A stretch of 49,836 nucleotides of DNA from Lachnospiraceae bacterium (GTDB taxonomy: Bacteria; Bacillota_A; Clostridia; Lachnospirales; Lachnospiraceae): the NCBI GenBank assembly GCA_017522685.1, contig JAFWYN010000011.1, positions 1-49,836 on the forward strand, given 5' to 3'. This document shows, piece after piece, positions 26,231 through 35,260 of this stretch (the first letter of the stretch is position 1; every line of letters starts with the position of its first letter). The notes under the pieces are model-generated. The model had not been told where the DNA came from, did not search any database, and saw only the letters and a program-made list of their open reading frames with translations. The position numbers and the translations under genes are program-made.

Positions 26231-26596
26231 ATGGAGAACTTTTTAGAAAAAATCGGACAGATTGCAATATTTATGATTTGTGCCCAGACACTTATGCATT
26301 TCAGGGCTAAGGAATCCTATGAAAAATATTTAAAATTGTTAGTAAGTATGATGCTGCTGTTACTTCTGGCAGAGCCATTGCTGGGATTAATGGGGAAAGG
26401 GAAGCAGCTTACTCTTTTGGACCGGATAGAGGTCTATCAGAGGGAACTTCAGGGAATTATGGGAAATCAGGAGTTGGGTCAGGAAGAAATCACAAGTATT
26501 CTGTCCCATATGACCAATGAAGCGGCTGGGCAGGTACAATTGGTGGATAGTGTGGAGGTGGAGATAGAGTATGGAAAAACTGCAGAATGTCCTTGA
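26231..26596 (+). CDS. spoIIIAF: Stage III sporulation protein AF, short form
   Basis: This 121-residue protein has two membrane helices (about 6-20 and 33-50) and a short soluble tail. Its position between spoIIIAE and spoIIIAG and the helix layout identify it as SpoIIIAF. It is much shorter than the Bacillus subtilis protein (about 206 residues), with most of the soluble ring-forming part reduced. I chose the ATG at 26231 with AGGAG (26218-26222) 8 bases upstream, over a GTG at 26222. Its end overlaps spoIIIAG by 26 bases. Confidence 0.88.
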   Translation: MENFLEKIGQIAIFMICAQTLMHFRAKESYEKYLKLLVSMMLLLLLAEPLLGLMGKGKQLTLLDRIEVYQRELQGIMGNQELGQEEITSILSHMTNEAAGQVQLVDSVEVEIEYGKTAECP

Positions 26597-27173
26597 GGAG
26601 AAGAGAATACAGAAATGGTTTCAAAAGGATAATCTAATTATATTGGTGTTGGCAGGAATTCTGCTTTTAGTGATTAACCTGCCCACGGAAAAAAAGCAGG
26701 AGGGATCAAAAAAGGACACAACGGAAACCGGTACCATGGTATCCGTTACGGAAGAGAGAAGATTCGGGGATTTGTATGAGTATACGGAGTATCTGGAGGA
26801 AAAGCTGGAAACCATATTGGTCAACATGAAAGGTGTGGGGCGTGTAAAGGTGATGCTCACCTTAGAAACTTCGGAAGAACAGGTGGTGGAGAAGGATGAA
26901 CCTATCACACGGGACAATACTGCGGAAACAGACACACAAGGGGGCAGCAGAAACATTTATAAAATGGATTCCGGCCAGGAAACGGTCTTTATGAAGCAGG
27001 GGAATGATGAAATTCCCTATGTGAGTAAAACCGTATTGCCTAAGATTTCAGGTGTGTTAATCATAGCCCAAGGAGCAGGTTCGGGAAATAACAGTAAAAA
27101 TATTTCGGAGATTGCCCAGGCTTTGTTCGGAGTAGATGCCCATAAGATTAAAGTGGTACCTATGGCACAGTGA
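26571..27173 (+). CDS. spoIIIAG: Stage III sporulation protein AG
   Basis: This 200-residue protein has one membrane helix (about 22-40) and an extracytoplasmic domain. In Bacillus subtilis SpoIIIAG forms a 30-fold ring resembling secretion-system rings in the space between the two membranes. The stretch LETILVNMKGVGRVKVMLTL (about 77-96) is the ring-building motif start, with the expected insertion rich in Glu, Thr and Gly following. The ATG lies inside the 3' end of spoIIIAF in another frame, so the two are translationally linked. Confidence 0.94.
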   Translation: MEKLQNVLEEKRIQKWFQKDNLIILVLAGILLLVINLPTEKKQEGSKKDTTETGTMVSVTEERRFGDLYEYTEYLEEKLETILVNMKGVGRVKVMLTLETSEEQVVEKDEPITRDNTAETDTQGGSRNIYKMDSGQETVFMKQGNDEIPYVSKTVLPKISGVLIIAQGAGSGNNSKNISEIAQALFGVDAHKIKVVPMAQ

Positions 27174-27249
27174 TAGAAAAAACGGTCATAACAGTGGAAT
27201 ACGGTACATACAATGAAGTAGTAAAACAAAACGCAGGGAGAGGAAAGGC

Positions 27250-27885
27250 GTGAAAAACTTAATCAAAAAAAATCAGCTAATGATTACAGCATTGGCAATC
27301 ATGTTGGCAATTGCAGGATACTTACAGTTTGCAGGAAACAATCTGGAGGAAAAGGATTATCTGGCAGTAGATAGTTCCGTGAATCAAATTTCTTATGAGG
27401 AATTGGAAAGCCTGGATTCGGAAGTGGATATTGTATTAGAGGACTATTTGGATGAGGATATGACAGTGGCAGAAGCACAGCCGGCAGAAGGAGAAATCCC
27501 GGGAGAAGCAGTATTCACCGCTACCGGAAACGTGGCAGTTCTCTCCGAAGCAAAGCTTCTTAAGGAGCAGGTGAGAGCAAAAAATAAGGAAACCTTGATG
27601 GAAATCATCAATAGTACAGGACTTACTGATATGCAGAAGCAGGATGCCGTAAATACCATGGTAGAAATGACTGCCATTGCAGAAAAAGAAACCGCGGCGG
27701 AAATCCTGTTACAGGCGAAAGGATTTACGGATGTGGTAGTTAGTATAAATGAGGATGCAGTGGATGTGGTGGTAAACGCAACAGAGCTTAGTGATATACA
27801 GAGAGCACAGATTGAAGATATTGTAAAGAGAAAAACAGAAATCGGTGCAGAGAATATTATTATCAGCACTGTAACAAATCCCTAA
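27250..27885 (+). CDS. spoIIIAH: Stage III sporulation protein AH
   Basis: This 211-residue protein has an N-terminal membrane helix (about 9-24), an acidic linker and a C-terminal domain (about 100-210) like the YscJ/FliF-type ring domain by which SpoIIIAH meets SpoIIQ across the intermembrane space. The start is GTG at 27250 with AGAGGAAAGG just upstream. A 76-base spacer separates it from spoIIIAG, longer than the other gaps of the operon. Confidence 0.94.
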   Translation: MKNLIKKNQLMITALAIMLAIAGYLQFAGNNLEEKDYLAVDSSVNQISYEELESLDSEVDIVLEDYLDEDMTVAEAQPAEGEIPGEAVFTATGNVAVLSEAKLLKEQVRAKNKETLMEIINSTGLTDMQKQDAVNTMVEMTAIAEKETAAEILLQAKGFTDVVVSINEDAVDVVVNATELSDIQRAQIEDIVKRKTEIGAENIIISTVTNP

Positions 27886-27973
27886 TTGATAATTTATCGT
27901 GTACATTACATAAATTTGTGGTATACTCATAGCAATGACGGCTTAGAGCCAAAGAAGGCACAGGAGATGGAAA

Positions 27974-29143
27974 ATGAATAGTAAAAGAGTGATTTTAATT
28001 GTATTGGACAGTTTTGGAATCGGTGAAATGCCGGATGCGGCAGAATACGGAGACGCAGGTGCGGATACCCTGGGAAGTGTGGCTTCCCACGACCGGTTCC
28101 GGATGCCCAATATGCAAAGCTTGGGATTATTTAATATAGATGGTGTAAAGCACGGAGAGAAGATTGCGGAACCTAAGGGAAAGTTTATGCGACTGTCAGA
28201 AGCATCCAAGGGAAAGGATACCACCATCGGACATTGGGAGATTGCGGGAATCTGTTCGGAATATCCGTTGCCTACCTATCCGGAAGGATTCCCGGAAGAG
28301 GTTGTGGAAGAATTTTCGAAACGTACCGGCAGGGGAGTATTGTGTAACAAGCCCTATTCCGGCACTGTAGTCATACAGGAATATGGCGAAGAGCATATGC
28401 GAACCGGCGACCTGATTGTATATACGTCGGCGGATAGCGTATTTCAGATAGCTGCTCACGAGGAGGTTGTACCTTTGGAAGAGCTTTATGAATACTGCCG
28501 CATTGCCAGAAGGATGTTAAAGGGTGAACACGGAGTGGGTCGCGTGATTGCCAGACCCTTTATCGGACCATGCAGCGGTGATTTTACTCGTACCTCCAAT
28601 CGACATGATTTTTCCATAGAACCACCTGCAGTCACCATGTTGGATCAGTTGAAGGAAGCCGGCAAGGATGTGATTGCTGTGGGTAAAATCAATGATATAT
28701 TTGCAGGGCAGGGTATTACAGAGTATGTATATACCAAGAATAATGAAGACGGTATCAATAAAACCTTGGAGTATTTAGATAAGGATTTTGAAGGCTTATG
28801 CTTTGTGAATCTGGTGGATTTTGACTCCATGTACGGTCATAGAAGAGATATCGAGGGCTATGCCCGTGCATTATCCTATTTTGATGAAAGATTGCCGGAA
28901 ATCATGGCGAAATTAAGAGAAGATGATATCCTGATGATTACGGCGGATCACGGCTGTGATCCCGGATATACGGCGACCACGGACCATACCAGAGAATATA
29001 CCCCGTTTTTGATTTACGGGGATAAAATAGTGCCTGAGAATCTGGGTACGGGAGAAACATTTGCAGATATAGGGGCAACTGTGTTACAATACTTTAATAT
29101 TGTGCCTGAATTTGCAGGAAAAGACGTTTTGGAGGAAAAGTAA
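27974..29143 (+). CDS. deoB: Phosphopentomutase
   Basis: This 389-residue enzyme interconverts ribose or deoxyribose 1-phosphate and 5-phosphate, linking nucleoside salvage to central metabolism. It belongs to the alkaline phosphatase superfamily: metal and active-site stretches include VLDSFGIGEMPDA near the start, KDTTIGHWE with the phospho-threonine, TADHGCDP, and TTDHTREYTP. AGGAG lies 7 bases before the ATG. A TATACT preceded by TGG at 27922-27927 may be its extended -10. It is followed with no spacing by prfC. Confidence 0.95.
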   Translation: MNSKRVILIVLDSFGIGEMPDAAEYGDAGADTLGSVASHDRFRMPNMQSLGLFNIDGVKHGEKIAEPKGKFMRLSEASKGKDTTIGHWEIAGICSEYPLPTYPEGFPEEVVEEFSKRTGRGVLCNKPYSGTVVIQEYGEEHMRTGDLIVYTSADSVFQIAAHEEVVPLEELYEYCRIARRMLKGEHGVGRVIARPFIGPCSGDFTRTSNRHDFSIEPPAVTMLDQLKEAGKDVIAVGKINDIFAGQGITEYVYTKNNEDGINKTLEYLDKDFEGLCFVNLVDFDSMYGHRRDIEGYARALSYFDERLPEIMAKLREDDILMITADHGCDPGYTATTDHTREYTPFLIYGDKIVPENLGTGETFADIGATVLQYFNIVPEFAGKDVLEEK

Positions 29144-30739
29144 GTGGGTAATTACGATAAAGAGATAAACAGAAGAAGAACATTTGCAATTATATCCCAC
29201 CCCGATGCGGGTAAAACAACATTAACAGAAAAGTTTTTGCTTTACGGAGGTGCCATTAATCTGGCAGGTAGCGTAAAAGGAAAGGCTACGGCCAGACATG
29301 CAGTATCGGACTGGATGGAGATTGAAAAGGAGAGAGGTATTTCCGTTACTTCTTCCGTACTGCAGTTTGAGTATGATAATTATTGCATTAATATTTTGGA
29401 CACCCCGGGACATCAGGATTTCTCAGAGGATACCTATCGTACCCTGATGGCTGCGGATTCTGCGGTGATGGTAATCGATGCATCCAAGGGTGTGGAGGCA
29501 CAGACCAGAAAGCTTTTTAAGGTATGTGTGATGCGTCATATTCCTATTTTCACCTTTATTAACAAGATGGATAGAGATGCCAGAGATACCTTTGAGCTTT
29601 TGGACGAGATTGAGAAGGAACTGGGGATTGCTACCTGTCCCATAAACTGGCCCATCGGTTCCGGTAAGGGATTTAAGGGAGTATATGATAGGGAAAGCAA
29701 ATGTGTCATCACCTTCTCGGATACGGAGAAAGGTACCAAGGAAGGTGTCAGCGAAAGAATTCCGGTAGAAAATGAAGCGGTATTAAGAGAATTAATCGGG
29801 GATGATGCAGCAGATACCCTGCTGGATGAGATAGAGCTTTTGGATGGTGCCAGTGCGGAATTTGATCTGGAGGAAGTAAGAAAGGGTGATTTGACACCGG
29901 TTTGCTTCGGTTCTGCATTGACTAATTTTGGTGTGGAAATCTTTTTGCAGCACTTCCTGAATATGACCACCACACCCTTACCCAGAAAAGCGGATATCGG
30001 TATTATTGATCCGGTAGAGAATGAATTTTCCGCATTTGTATTCAAGATTCAGGCAAATATGAACAAGGCCCACCGAGACAGAGTAGCGTTTATGCGTATC
30101 TGTTCCGGTCGTTTTGATGCATCCCAGGAAGTGCGTCATGTACAGGGCAATAAAGTAATGCGTTTGTCCCAACCCCAGCAGATTATGGCAGATGAACGAA
30201 AGATTTTAAGTGAAGCCTATGCGGGAGATATTATAGGCGTGTTTGATCCGGGTATCTTCTCTATCGGAGATACGGTATGTATGCCGAAGGCGAAGTTTAC
30301 TTATGAAGGAATCCCCACCTTTGCGCCGGAGCATTTTGCCAGAGTGCGTCAGGTGGATACCATGAAACGTAAGCAGTTTATAAAGGGTATCGAACAGATT
30401 GCCCAGGAAGGTGCCATCCAGATTTTCCAGGAGTTTAATACCGGTATGGAGGAAATCATCGTAGGTGTAGTTGGTGTGCTTCAGTTTGAAGTGTTGAAAT
30501 ATCGACTGGAAAATGAGTATAACGTGGAAATTCGTCTGGAGAATCTGCCCTATGAGCATATCAGATGGATTGAAAACCACAAGGATATTGATATTGCAAA
30601 GATTATAGGTACTTCCGATATGAAGAGAGTAAAGGATATGAAGGGTAATCCCCTGCTTCTCTTTGTAAATCCCTGGAGTATCGGCATGACTTTGGATCGT
30701 AACAAAGATTTGGTACTGTCAGAATTCGGCAGAGACTAG
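29144..30739 (+). CDS. prfC: Peptide chain release factor 3
   Basis: This 531-residue translational GTPase (RF3) removes RF1 and RF2 from the ribosome after termination. G1 is SHPDAGKTTLTEK, G2 lies in RGISVTSSV, G3 is DTPGHQDF, and G4 is NKMD. Length matches RF3. The start is GTG immediately after the deoB stop, with GGAGG 8 bases upstream, so it is co-transcribed with deoB. Confidence 0.95.
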   Translation: MGNYDKEINRRRTFAIISHPDAGKTTLTEKFLLYGGAINLAGSVKGKATARHAVSDWMEIEKERGISVTSSVLQFEYDNYCINILDTPGHQDFSEDTYRTLMAADSAVMVIDASKGVEAQTRKLFKVCVMRHIPIFTFINKMDRDARDTFELLDEIEKELGIATCPINWPIGSGKGFKGVYDRESKCVITFSDTEKGTKEGVSERIPVENEAVLRELIGDDAADTLLDEIELLDGASAEFDLEEVRKGDLTPVCFGSALTNFGVEIFLQHFLNMTTTPLPRKADIGIIDPVENEFSAFVFKIQANMNKAHRDRVAFMRICSGRFDASQEVRHVQGNKVMRLSQPQQIMADERKILSEAYAGDIIGVFDPGIFSIGDTVCMPKAKFTYEGIPTFAPEHFARVRQVDTMKRKQFIKGIEQIAQEGAIQIFQEFNTGMEEIIVGVVGVLQFEVLKYRLENEYNVEIRLENLPYEHIRWIENHKDIDIAKIIGTSDMKRVKDMKGNPLLLFVNPWSIGMTLDRNKDLVLSEFGRD

Positions 30740-30760
30740 GAAGAAGGAGCGGACAAGGTT

Positions 30761-32005
30761 ATGAAAAAAAGAAACAGAACCCGGTTACTGATTTGCGGTT
30801 TACTGTTAATGTTGTCCGGATGCTCTAAGCCGGAGGTTGTGGATGAATTGCTGGACAAGGTAGGACTGGGAGAGGATTCAGCCAAAGAGACATTAACAAT
30901 GGAGGATGTGGCATCAAGTGCCCGTGATTGTGAATGGATTGAAGAGAACAGTGATGACTGCTTTGAAGAAAAGAAGCATAGTAAGTATGCTTATAAGCAG
31001 CTGTCCGAGAAAGAAAAACTCTGGTACAAGGATATCAATACTCTGCTGGCATATCGATATGATGGTCCTTTGAAACTTGATGAGGAAGGGCTTGAACAAG
31101 GGCTGGATGAAGAGAATGTTGATAAGATATATAATGCGGTTATGATAGACCATCCGGAATATTTCTATGTGGATGGTTATGAGTATACCGTATATACCCG
31201 AGGCGAAAAGACGGTGGGGATAGAGATTACAGCCCGGTATACCCTGGATAAGGATAGCTGTTTAAGCCGTATGGAAGAGATTCGGGATGCGGCGGAGGAT
31301 ATCCTTTATTATGCACCCGAAACGGACGATGATTATGAAAAAATCAAGTATGTATATGAAACAGTAATCTATCATACGGATTACGATATGGAGGCAGAGG
31401 ATAATCAGAATATTTACTCGGTTTTGGTAGGGGATGCTTCCGTTTGTCAGGGCTATGCCAAGGCTACACAGTATCTTTTGAATCAAATGGATATGGAATG
31501 CACCATGGTTTACGGTCAGGTAAGAGAAGGAGAATATCATTCCTGGAATGTGGTGAAATCCAACGGAGATTATTATCATCTGGATACCACCTGGGGAGAT
31601 GCTTCCTACAGTGTGGAAACGGATGGTGCAGCTTCGGGAACCACACCGCAAATCAATTACGATTATTTGTGTATTACCACCGATCAGATTACCAAAACCC
31701 ACAAAATAAAGGAAGTGGTGGATTTGCCTGTATGTGATTCGGATGAGGACAATTATTATATCCGTGAGGGCAATTATTTCTATGAATATGATACCGAGCA
31801 GTTGGATGAAGTATTTTATGATGCCTATGATGCCGGTTCGGAAATGGTGACTTTGAAATGCGATACGGAAGAATTATATGATGAGTTTTATGAGAAGTTA
31901 GTGGATGAACAGCAGATTTTTGAGTATCTGTATGAAGAGTATGACAGTATATCCTATGTGGAAAATGAAGAACAGTTAACCATGACTTTTTGGATGACAA
32001 AATAA
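30761..32005 (+). CDS. Transglutaminase-like lipoprotein
   Basis: This 414-residue lipoprotein has a signal peptide with lipobox LSGC (Cys21). The transglutaminase-like domain (about 190-280) holds Cys229 in ASVCQGYAKATQYLL, His260 in EYHSWN, and Asp275 in YHLDTTWGD, a complete triad. The C-terminal part is strongly acidic. The protein would be anchored on the outer face of the membrane. It is a paralogue of the 17802 protein, with the same CxGYAKAxQYL and W-N motifs. It lies 21 bases after prfC, so it may be in the deoB-prfC transcript. The substrate is unknown. Confidence 0.87.
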   Translation: MKKRNRTRLLICGLLLMLSGCSKPEVVDELLDKVGLGEDSAKETLTMEDVASSARDCEWIEENSDDCFEEKKHSKYAYKQLSEKEKLWYKDINTLLAYRYDGPLKLDEEGLEQGLDEENVDKIYNAVMIDHPEYFYVDGYEYTVYTRGEKTVGIEITARYTLDKDSCLSRMEEIRDAAEDILYYAPETDDDYEKIKYVYETVIYHTDYDMEAEDNQNIYSVLVGDASVCQGYAKATQYLLNQMDMECTMVYGQVREGEYHSWNVVKSNGDYYHLDTTWGDASYSVETDGAASGTTPQINYDYLCITTDQITKTHKIKEVVDLPVCDSDEDNYYIREGNYFYEYDTEQLDEVFYDAYDAGSEMVTLKCDTEELYDEFYEKLVDEQQIFEYLYEEYDSISYVENEEQLTMTFWMTK

Positions 32006-32022
32006 GGGAGATATGATATACT
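31994..32022 (+). promoter_or_regulatory. Promoter for the Gls24-nusB-to-recN gene string
   Basis: ATGACA (31994-31999) and TATACT (32017-32022) are 17 bases apart. The -35 overlaps the end of the lipoprotein gene. This fits a start of the operon at the Gls24-family gene. Confidence 0.55.
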
Positions 32023-32064
32023 GATAATCAAATACTGATTCTGGTGAAAAAGGGAGGAACAGAA

Positions 32065-32436
32065 ATGGAAAAAGATATAGATAAGAAGAGTGTTATACTG
32101 CAGAGTGACGAGAACAGAGGCGAGGTACAGATTGCAGATGATGTGGTAGCTATGATTGCCAGCCTGGCAGCAACCGAAGTAAAGGGTGTGCATGCATTGT
32201 CCGGCAATATTACCAACGAGCTTATGAGCAAGGTGGGCGTGAAGAAGCTGACAAAGGGCGTTAAAGTAATAATCAATGAGAGCAATGTGACCATTCATCT
32301 GGCAGTTACCATGGAGTACGGATTTAATATTCCGGCTACTTGTACCAAGGTTCAGGATAAGGTAAAAACCGCTGTGGAAAATATGACCGGTTTGAGCTGT
32401 ACAGATGTAAATATCCGTATTGTCGGAGTAAAATAA
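32065..32436 (+). CDS. Asp23/Gls24 family envelope stress protein
   Basis: This 123-residue protein is of the Asp23/Gls24 (YloU/YqhY) family. The family pattern is seen in GEVQIADDVVAMIASLAATE and in VKVIINESNVTIHLAVTMEY. The YqhY subgroup is usually encoded next to nusB and linked with acetyl-CoA carboxylase control in Bacillus. Here too nusB follows by 17 bases. I chose the ATG at 32065 with GGGAGG 7 bases upstream. Confidence 0.9.
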   Translation: MEKDIDKKSVILQSDENRGEVQIADDVVAMIASLAATEVKGVHALSGNITNELMSKVGVKKLTKGVKVIINESNVTIHLAVTMEYGFNIPATCTKVQDKVKTAVENMTGLSCTDVNIRIVGVK

Positions 32437-32453
32437 GACTTAGGATGAGAACA

Positions 32454-32858
32454 ATGGGAAGACATGAACAAAGAGAGCAGCTGTTTAAGTTATTATTCCG
32501 CGTAGAGTTTAATACTCCGAATGAGATGCCGGAACAGGTGAAGCTGTTCTTTCAGGATGATGAAGTAGAGTATACGGAAAAAGTAATGGAAGCCATTGAG
32601 AGCAGGTTTGCATCCATTCAGGAGAAGCTTCCTCAGATAGATGCCATGTTAAACGAAAAGGTAGAAGGCTGGAATGTGGAAAGAATGGGCAAGGTGGAGC
32701 TTACGGTTCTGCGTATTGCCGTATACGAGATGTTATATGATGATGATGTACCGGAGACGGTAGCCATCAATGAAGCCATTGAAATTTCAAAGAAATACGG
32801 ACAGGCAGCATCCGGCGGATTCGTGAATGCTGTGTTGGCTAAGTTTGTGAAAAAGTAG
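32454..32858 (+). CDS. nusB: Transcription antitermination factor NusB
   Basis: This 134-residue helical protein binds boxA RNA with S10 (NusE) in rRNA antitermination. The opening GRHEQREQLFKLLF and the late stretch VAINEAIEISKKYG followed by FVNAVLAKF are typical of NusB. I chose the ATG at 32454 (AGGA 8 bases upstream) over an ATG three codons earlier. Confidence 0.94.
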   Translation: MGRHEQREQLFKLLFRVEFNTPNEMPEQVKLFFQDDEVEYTEKVMEAIESRFASIQEKLPQIDAMLNEKVEGWNVERMGKVELTVLRIAVYEMLYDDDVPETVAINEAIEISKKYGQAASGGFVNAVLAKFVKK

Positions 32859-32869
32859 GAAGTGTTACA

Positions 32870-34084
32870 ATGGCACGAAGTGTATATACTGTTACACAAG
32901 TGAATACTTACATTAAAAATATGTTCACGCAGGATTATATGTTGCAGTCCCTCTTCGTAAAAGGAGAGGTGAGCAACTGCAAATATCATTCCTCTGGACA
33001 TATTTATTTTACGTTAAAGGATAGTAAAGGCACCATGAACTGTGTCATGTTTGCCGGCAACAGAAGCGGTTTGAAGTTTCAGATGGCAGAAGGACAGCAG
33101 GTAATCGTATTTGGTACAGTGGATGTGTATGAACGGGACGGCAAGTATCAGATGTATGCGCGTCAGATTGCCTTGGATGGTGCCGGTGCCCTGTATGAGC
33201 GATATGAGAAGCTGAAGCAGGAACTGGAAGAATTAGGGATGTTTGCCAAGGAGTATAAGCAACCCATACCCAGATTTATCAAGACCCTGGGTGTGGTTAC
33301 TGCAGATACCGGAGCCGCAGTCAGGGATATTATCCAGATTGCACGCCGGAGAAATCCTTACGTACAGATTATTCTGTATCCGGCCATAGTACAGGGAGAG
33401 CAGGCTGCAGAAAGCATTGTAAAGGGCATCCGTGCCTTGGAGCATTACGGCGTGGATGTGATGATTGTGGGTCGCGGTGGCGGCACCATAGAAGATTTGT
33501 GGGCTTTTAATGAGCGAATGGTAGCACAGGCAGTCTTTGATTGTACCGTTCCGGTTATTTCAGCGGTAGGACATGAAACGGATACCACTATTATTGATTT
33601 TGTATCCGATTTGCGTGCCCCTACACCGTCTGCGGCGGCGGAACTGGCGGTATATGATGTAAGACATCTTTTTGAGCTGTTTCAGAACTATCGGAATGTT
33701 TTGTATAAGGGCATGAGTGCACGTCTTGATGCAGAGCGTGAAAGAGCCGGGAAGTATGAATTACAATTGAAATATATGAGTCCCGTGAACCGTATTCGTG
33801 AAAAGAAAAACTATTTGATGACCTTGGAGGAACGCTTGGAGGAATTGATGAAGCGTTCTTTGCGTGAAAAACGCCATAGGTTGGATATTTATATTGAGAA
33901 GATGAAAGGATTGTCCCCTTTGCAGAAATTACAAAGCGGATTTTCCTATGTAATGGACGAGGATGGCAGAAATATACGTTCTGTGAAGAATGCCAAGATA
34001 GGACAGGAATTAAAGATTCAAATGTCGGACGGACGATTAAGTGCGACAGTTACCGGTACCCTGGAGGAGCAGTATGACGATTGA
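32870..34084 (+). CDS. xseA: Exodeoxyribonuclease VII large subunit
   Basis: This 404-residue protein is the catalytic subunit of exonuclease VII, which trims single-stranded DNA. It has the N-terminal OB-fold (about 1-105, with SNCKYHSSGHIYFTLKD) and the catalytic domain with IVGRGGGTIEDLWAFNE and AVGHETDTTI. It overlaps xseB by 11 bases. Confidence 0.96.
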   Translation: MARSVYTVTQVNTYIKNMFTQDYMLQSLFVKGEVSNCKYHSSGHIYFTLKDSKGTMNCVMFAGNRSGLKFQMAEGQQVIVFGTVDVYERDGKYQMYARQIALDGAGALYERYEKLKQELEELGMFAKEYKQPIPRFIKTLGVVTADTGAAVRDIIQIARRRNPYVQIILYPAIVQGEQAAESIVKGIRALEHYGVDVMIVGRGGGTIEDLWAFNERMVAQAVFDCTVPVISAVGHETDTTIIDFVSDLRAPTPSAAAELAVYDVRHLFELFQNYRNVLYKGMSARLDAERERAGKYELQLKYMSPVNRIREKKNYLMTLEERLEELMKRSLREKRHRLDIYIEKMKGLSPLQKLQSGFSYVMDEDGRNIRSVKNAKIGQELKIQMSDGRLSATVTGTLEEQYDD

Positions 34085-34271
34085 AGAAACATTTGCAAAG
34101 ATAGAAGAAACCATTGAAAAGTTGGAGCAGGATGATATTGCTTTGGAAGATGCCTTTGCTGCATATAGCGAAGGGATGAAGCTTTTGAAGGATTGTAATG
34201 ACCAGATTGACAAGGTGGAAAAGAAGGTATTGAAGTTGGCTTCAGACGGCAATCTGACAGAAATGGACTAA
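34074..34271 (+). CDS. xseB: Exodeoxyribonuclease VII small subunit
   Basis: This 65-residue helical protein has the XseB pattern: TIEETFAKIEETIEKLEQDD then LEDAFAAYSEGMKLLKDC. It wraps around XseA to form ExoVII. The ATG at 34074 follows GGAGGAG and overlaps the xseA end by 11 bases. Confidence 0.95.
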   Translation: MTIEETFAKIEETIEKLEQDDIALEDAFAAYSEGMKLLKDCNDQIDKVEKKVLKLASDGNLTEMD

Positions 34272-34285
34272 CAGAGGGAAGAACT

Positions 34286-35206
34286 ATGATGAGTTTTCAG
34301 GAAGAATTAAGTGCGAAAGTCGATCAGATAGAACAGGTGATTGGGAAGTTTTTGCCTCCGGAGGAGGGCTATCAGAAGGTGGTCTTGGAGGCTATGAATT
34401 ATAGCGTATTGGCAGGTGGCAAGAGACTTCGCCCCATGCTGATGAAGGAAACCTATGAGCTTTTTGGCGGAATGGGGAAGGAGATAGAACCCTTTATGGC
34501 AGCGATTGAAATGATTCATACCTATTCCCTGGTTCATGATGATTTACCTGCCATGGATGATGATGAATACCGCAGAGGTCGAAAGACCACGCATATGGTA
34601 TACGGAGAAGCATTTGGTATTTTGGCAGGAGATGCCCTGTTGAATTTTGCATTTGAAACCATGTTGAAAGCAGTGCCCATCCATACGGATGAGCCGGAAC
34701 ACTTAAGGGTAGAGCAGCTTCTGGGTCTGGCAAAAGCCATGGAAGTGATGGCAAAAAAAGCAGGAATCTACGGAATGATTGGTGGCCAGACAGCTGATAT
34801 TGAAGCGGAAGAGATGTCAGAAATCAGTAAGGAGCAGCTCCTTTTCATTCATGAGAATAAGACCGCAGCCTTGATACAGGCTGCTATGATGACTGGGGCT
34901 ATACTGGCAGGTGCCGGTGTGGGAGAAGTGGAGCGCATTGAAAAATGTGCTTATAATATCGGTGTAGCATTCCAGATACAGGATGATATATTGGATGTTA
35001 CGGGTACTATGGAAGACTTAGGAAAGCCTATCGGAAGTGATGAGAAGAACGGTAAGCAAACTTATGTTACATTAAACGGCTTGGAGAATTCAAAGCTGCA
35101 GGTGGAAAAACTTTCCCGGGAAGCAGTTGAAATTTTGGATTCCTTTGCCGGTGACAGTAGATTTTTGAAGGAATTGATTGTTTCGTTGATTGACAGAAAT
35201 AAGTAA
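34286..35206 (+). CDS. ispA: Polyprenyl (farnesyl/geranyl) diphosphate synthase
   Basis: This 306-residue trans-prenyltransferase makes farnesyl diphosphate from IPP and DMAPP. The first aspartate-rich motif is HDDLPAMDDD, with the two-residue insertion of bacterial FPP synthases, and the second is QIQDDILD. GGKRLRP near residue 45 binds IPP. It precedes dxs in the common xseB-ispA-dxs order, so precursor synthesis and chain elongation are co-expressed. Confidence 0.94.
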   Translation: MMSFQEELSAKVDQIEQVIGKFLPPEEGYQKVVLEAMNYSVLAGGKRLRPMLMKETYELFGGMGKEIEPFMAAIEMIHTYSLVHDDLPAMDDDEYRRGRKTTHMVYGEAFGILAGDALLNFAFETMLKAVPIHTDEPEHLRVEQLLGLAKAMEVMAKKAGIYGMIGGQTADIEAEEMSEISKEQLLFIHENKTAALIQAAMMTGAILAGAGVGEVERIEKCAYNIGVAFQIQDDILDVTGTMEDLGKPIGSDEKNGKQTYVTLNGLENSKLQVEKLSREAVEILDSFAGDSRFLKELIVSLIDRNK

Positions 35207-35260
35207 TACATAGGATATTTGGGTAAACTGTTAGAGAATAACAGTGAAGAGGTAAAATAC

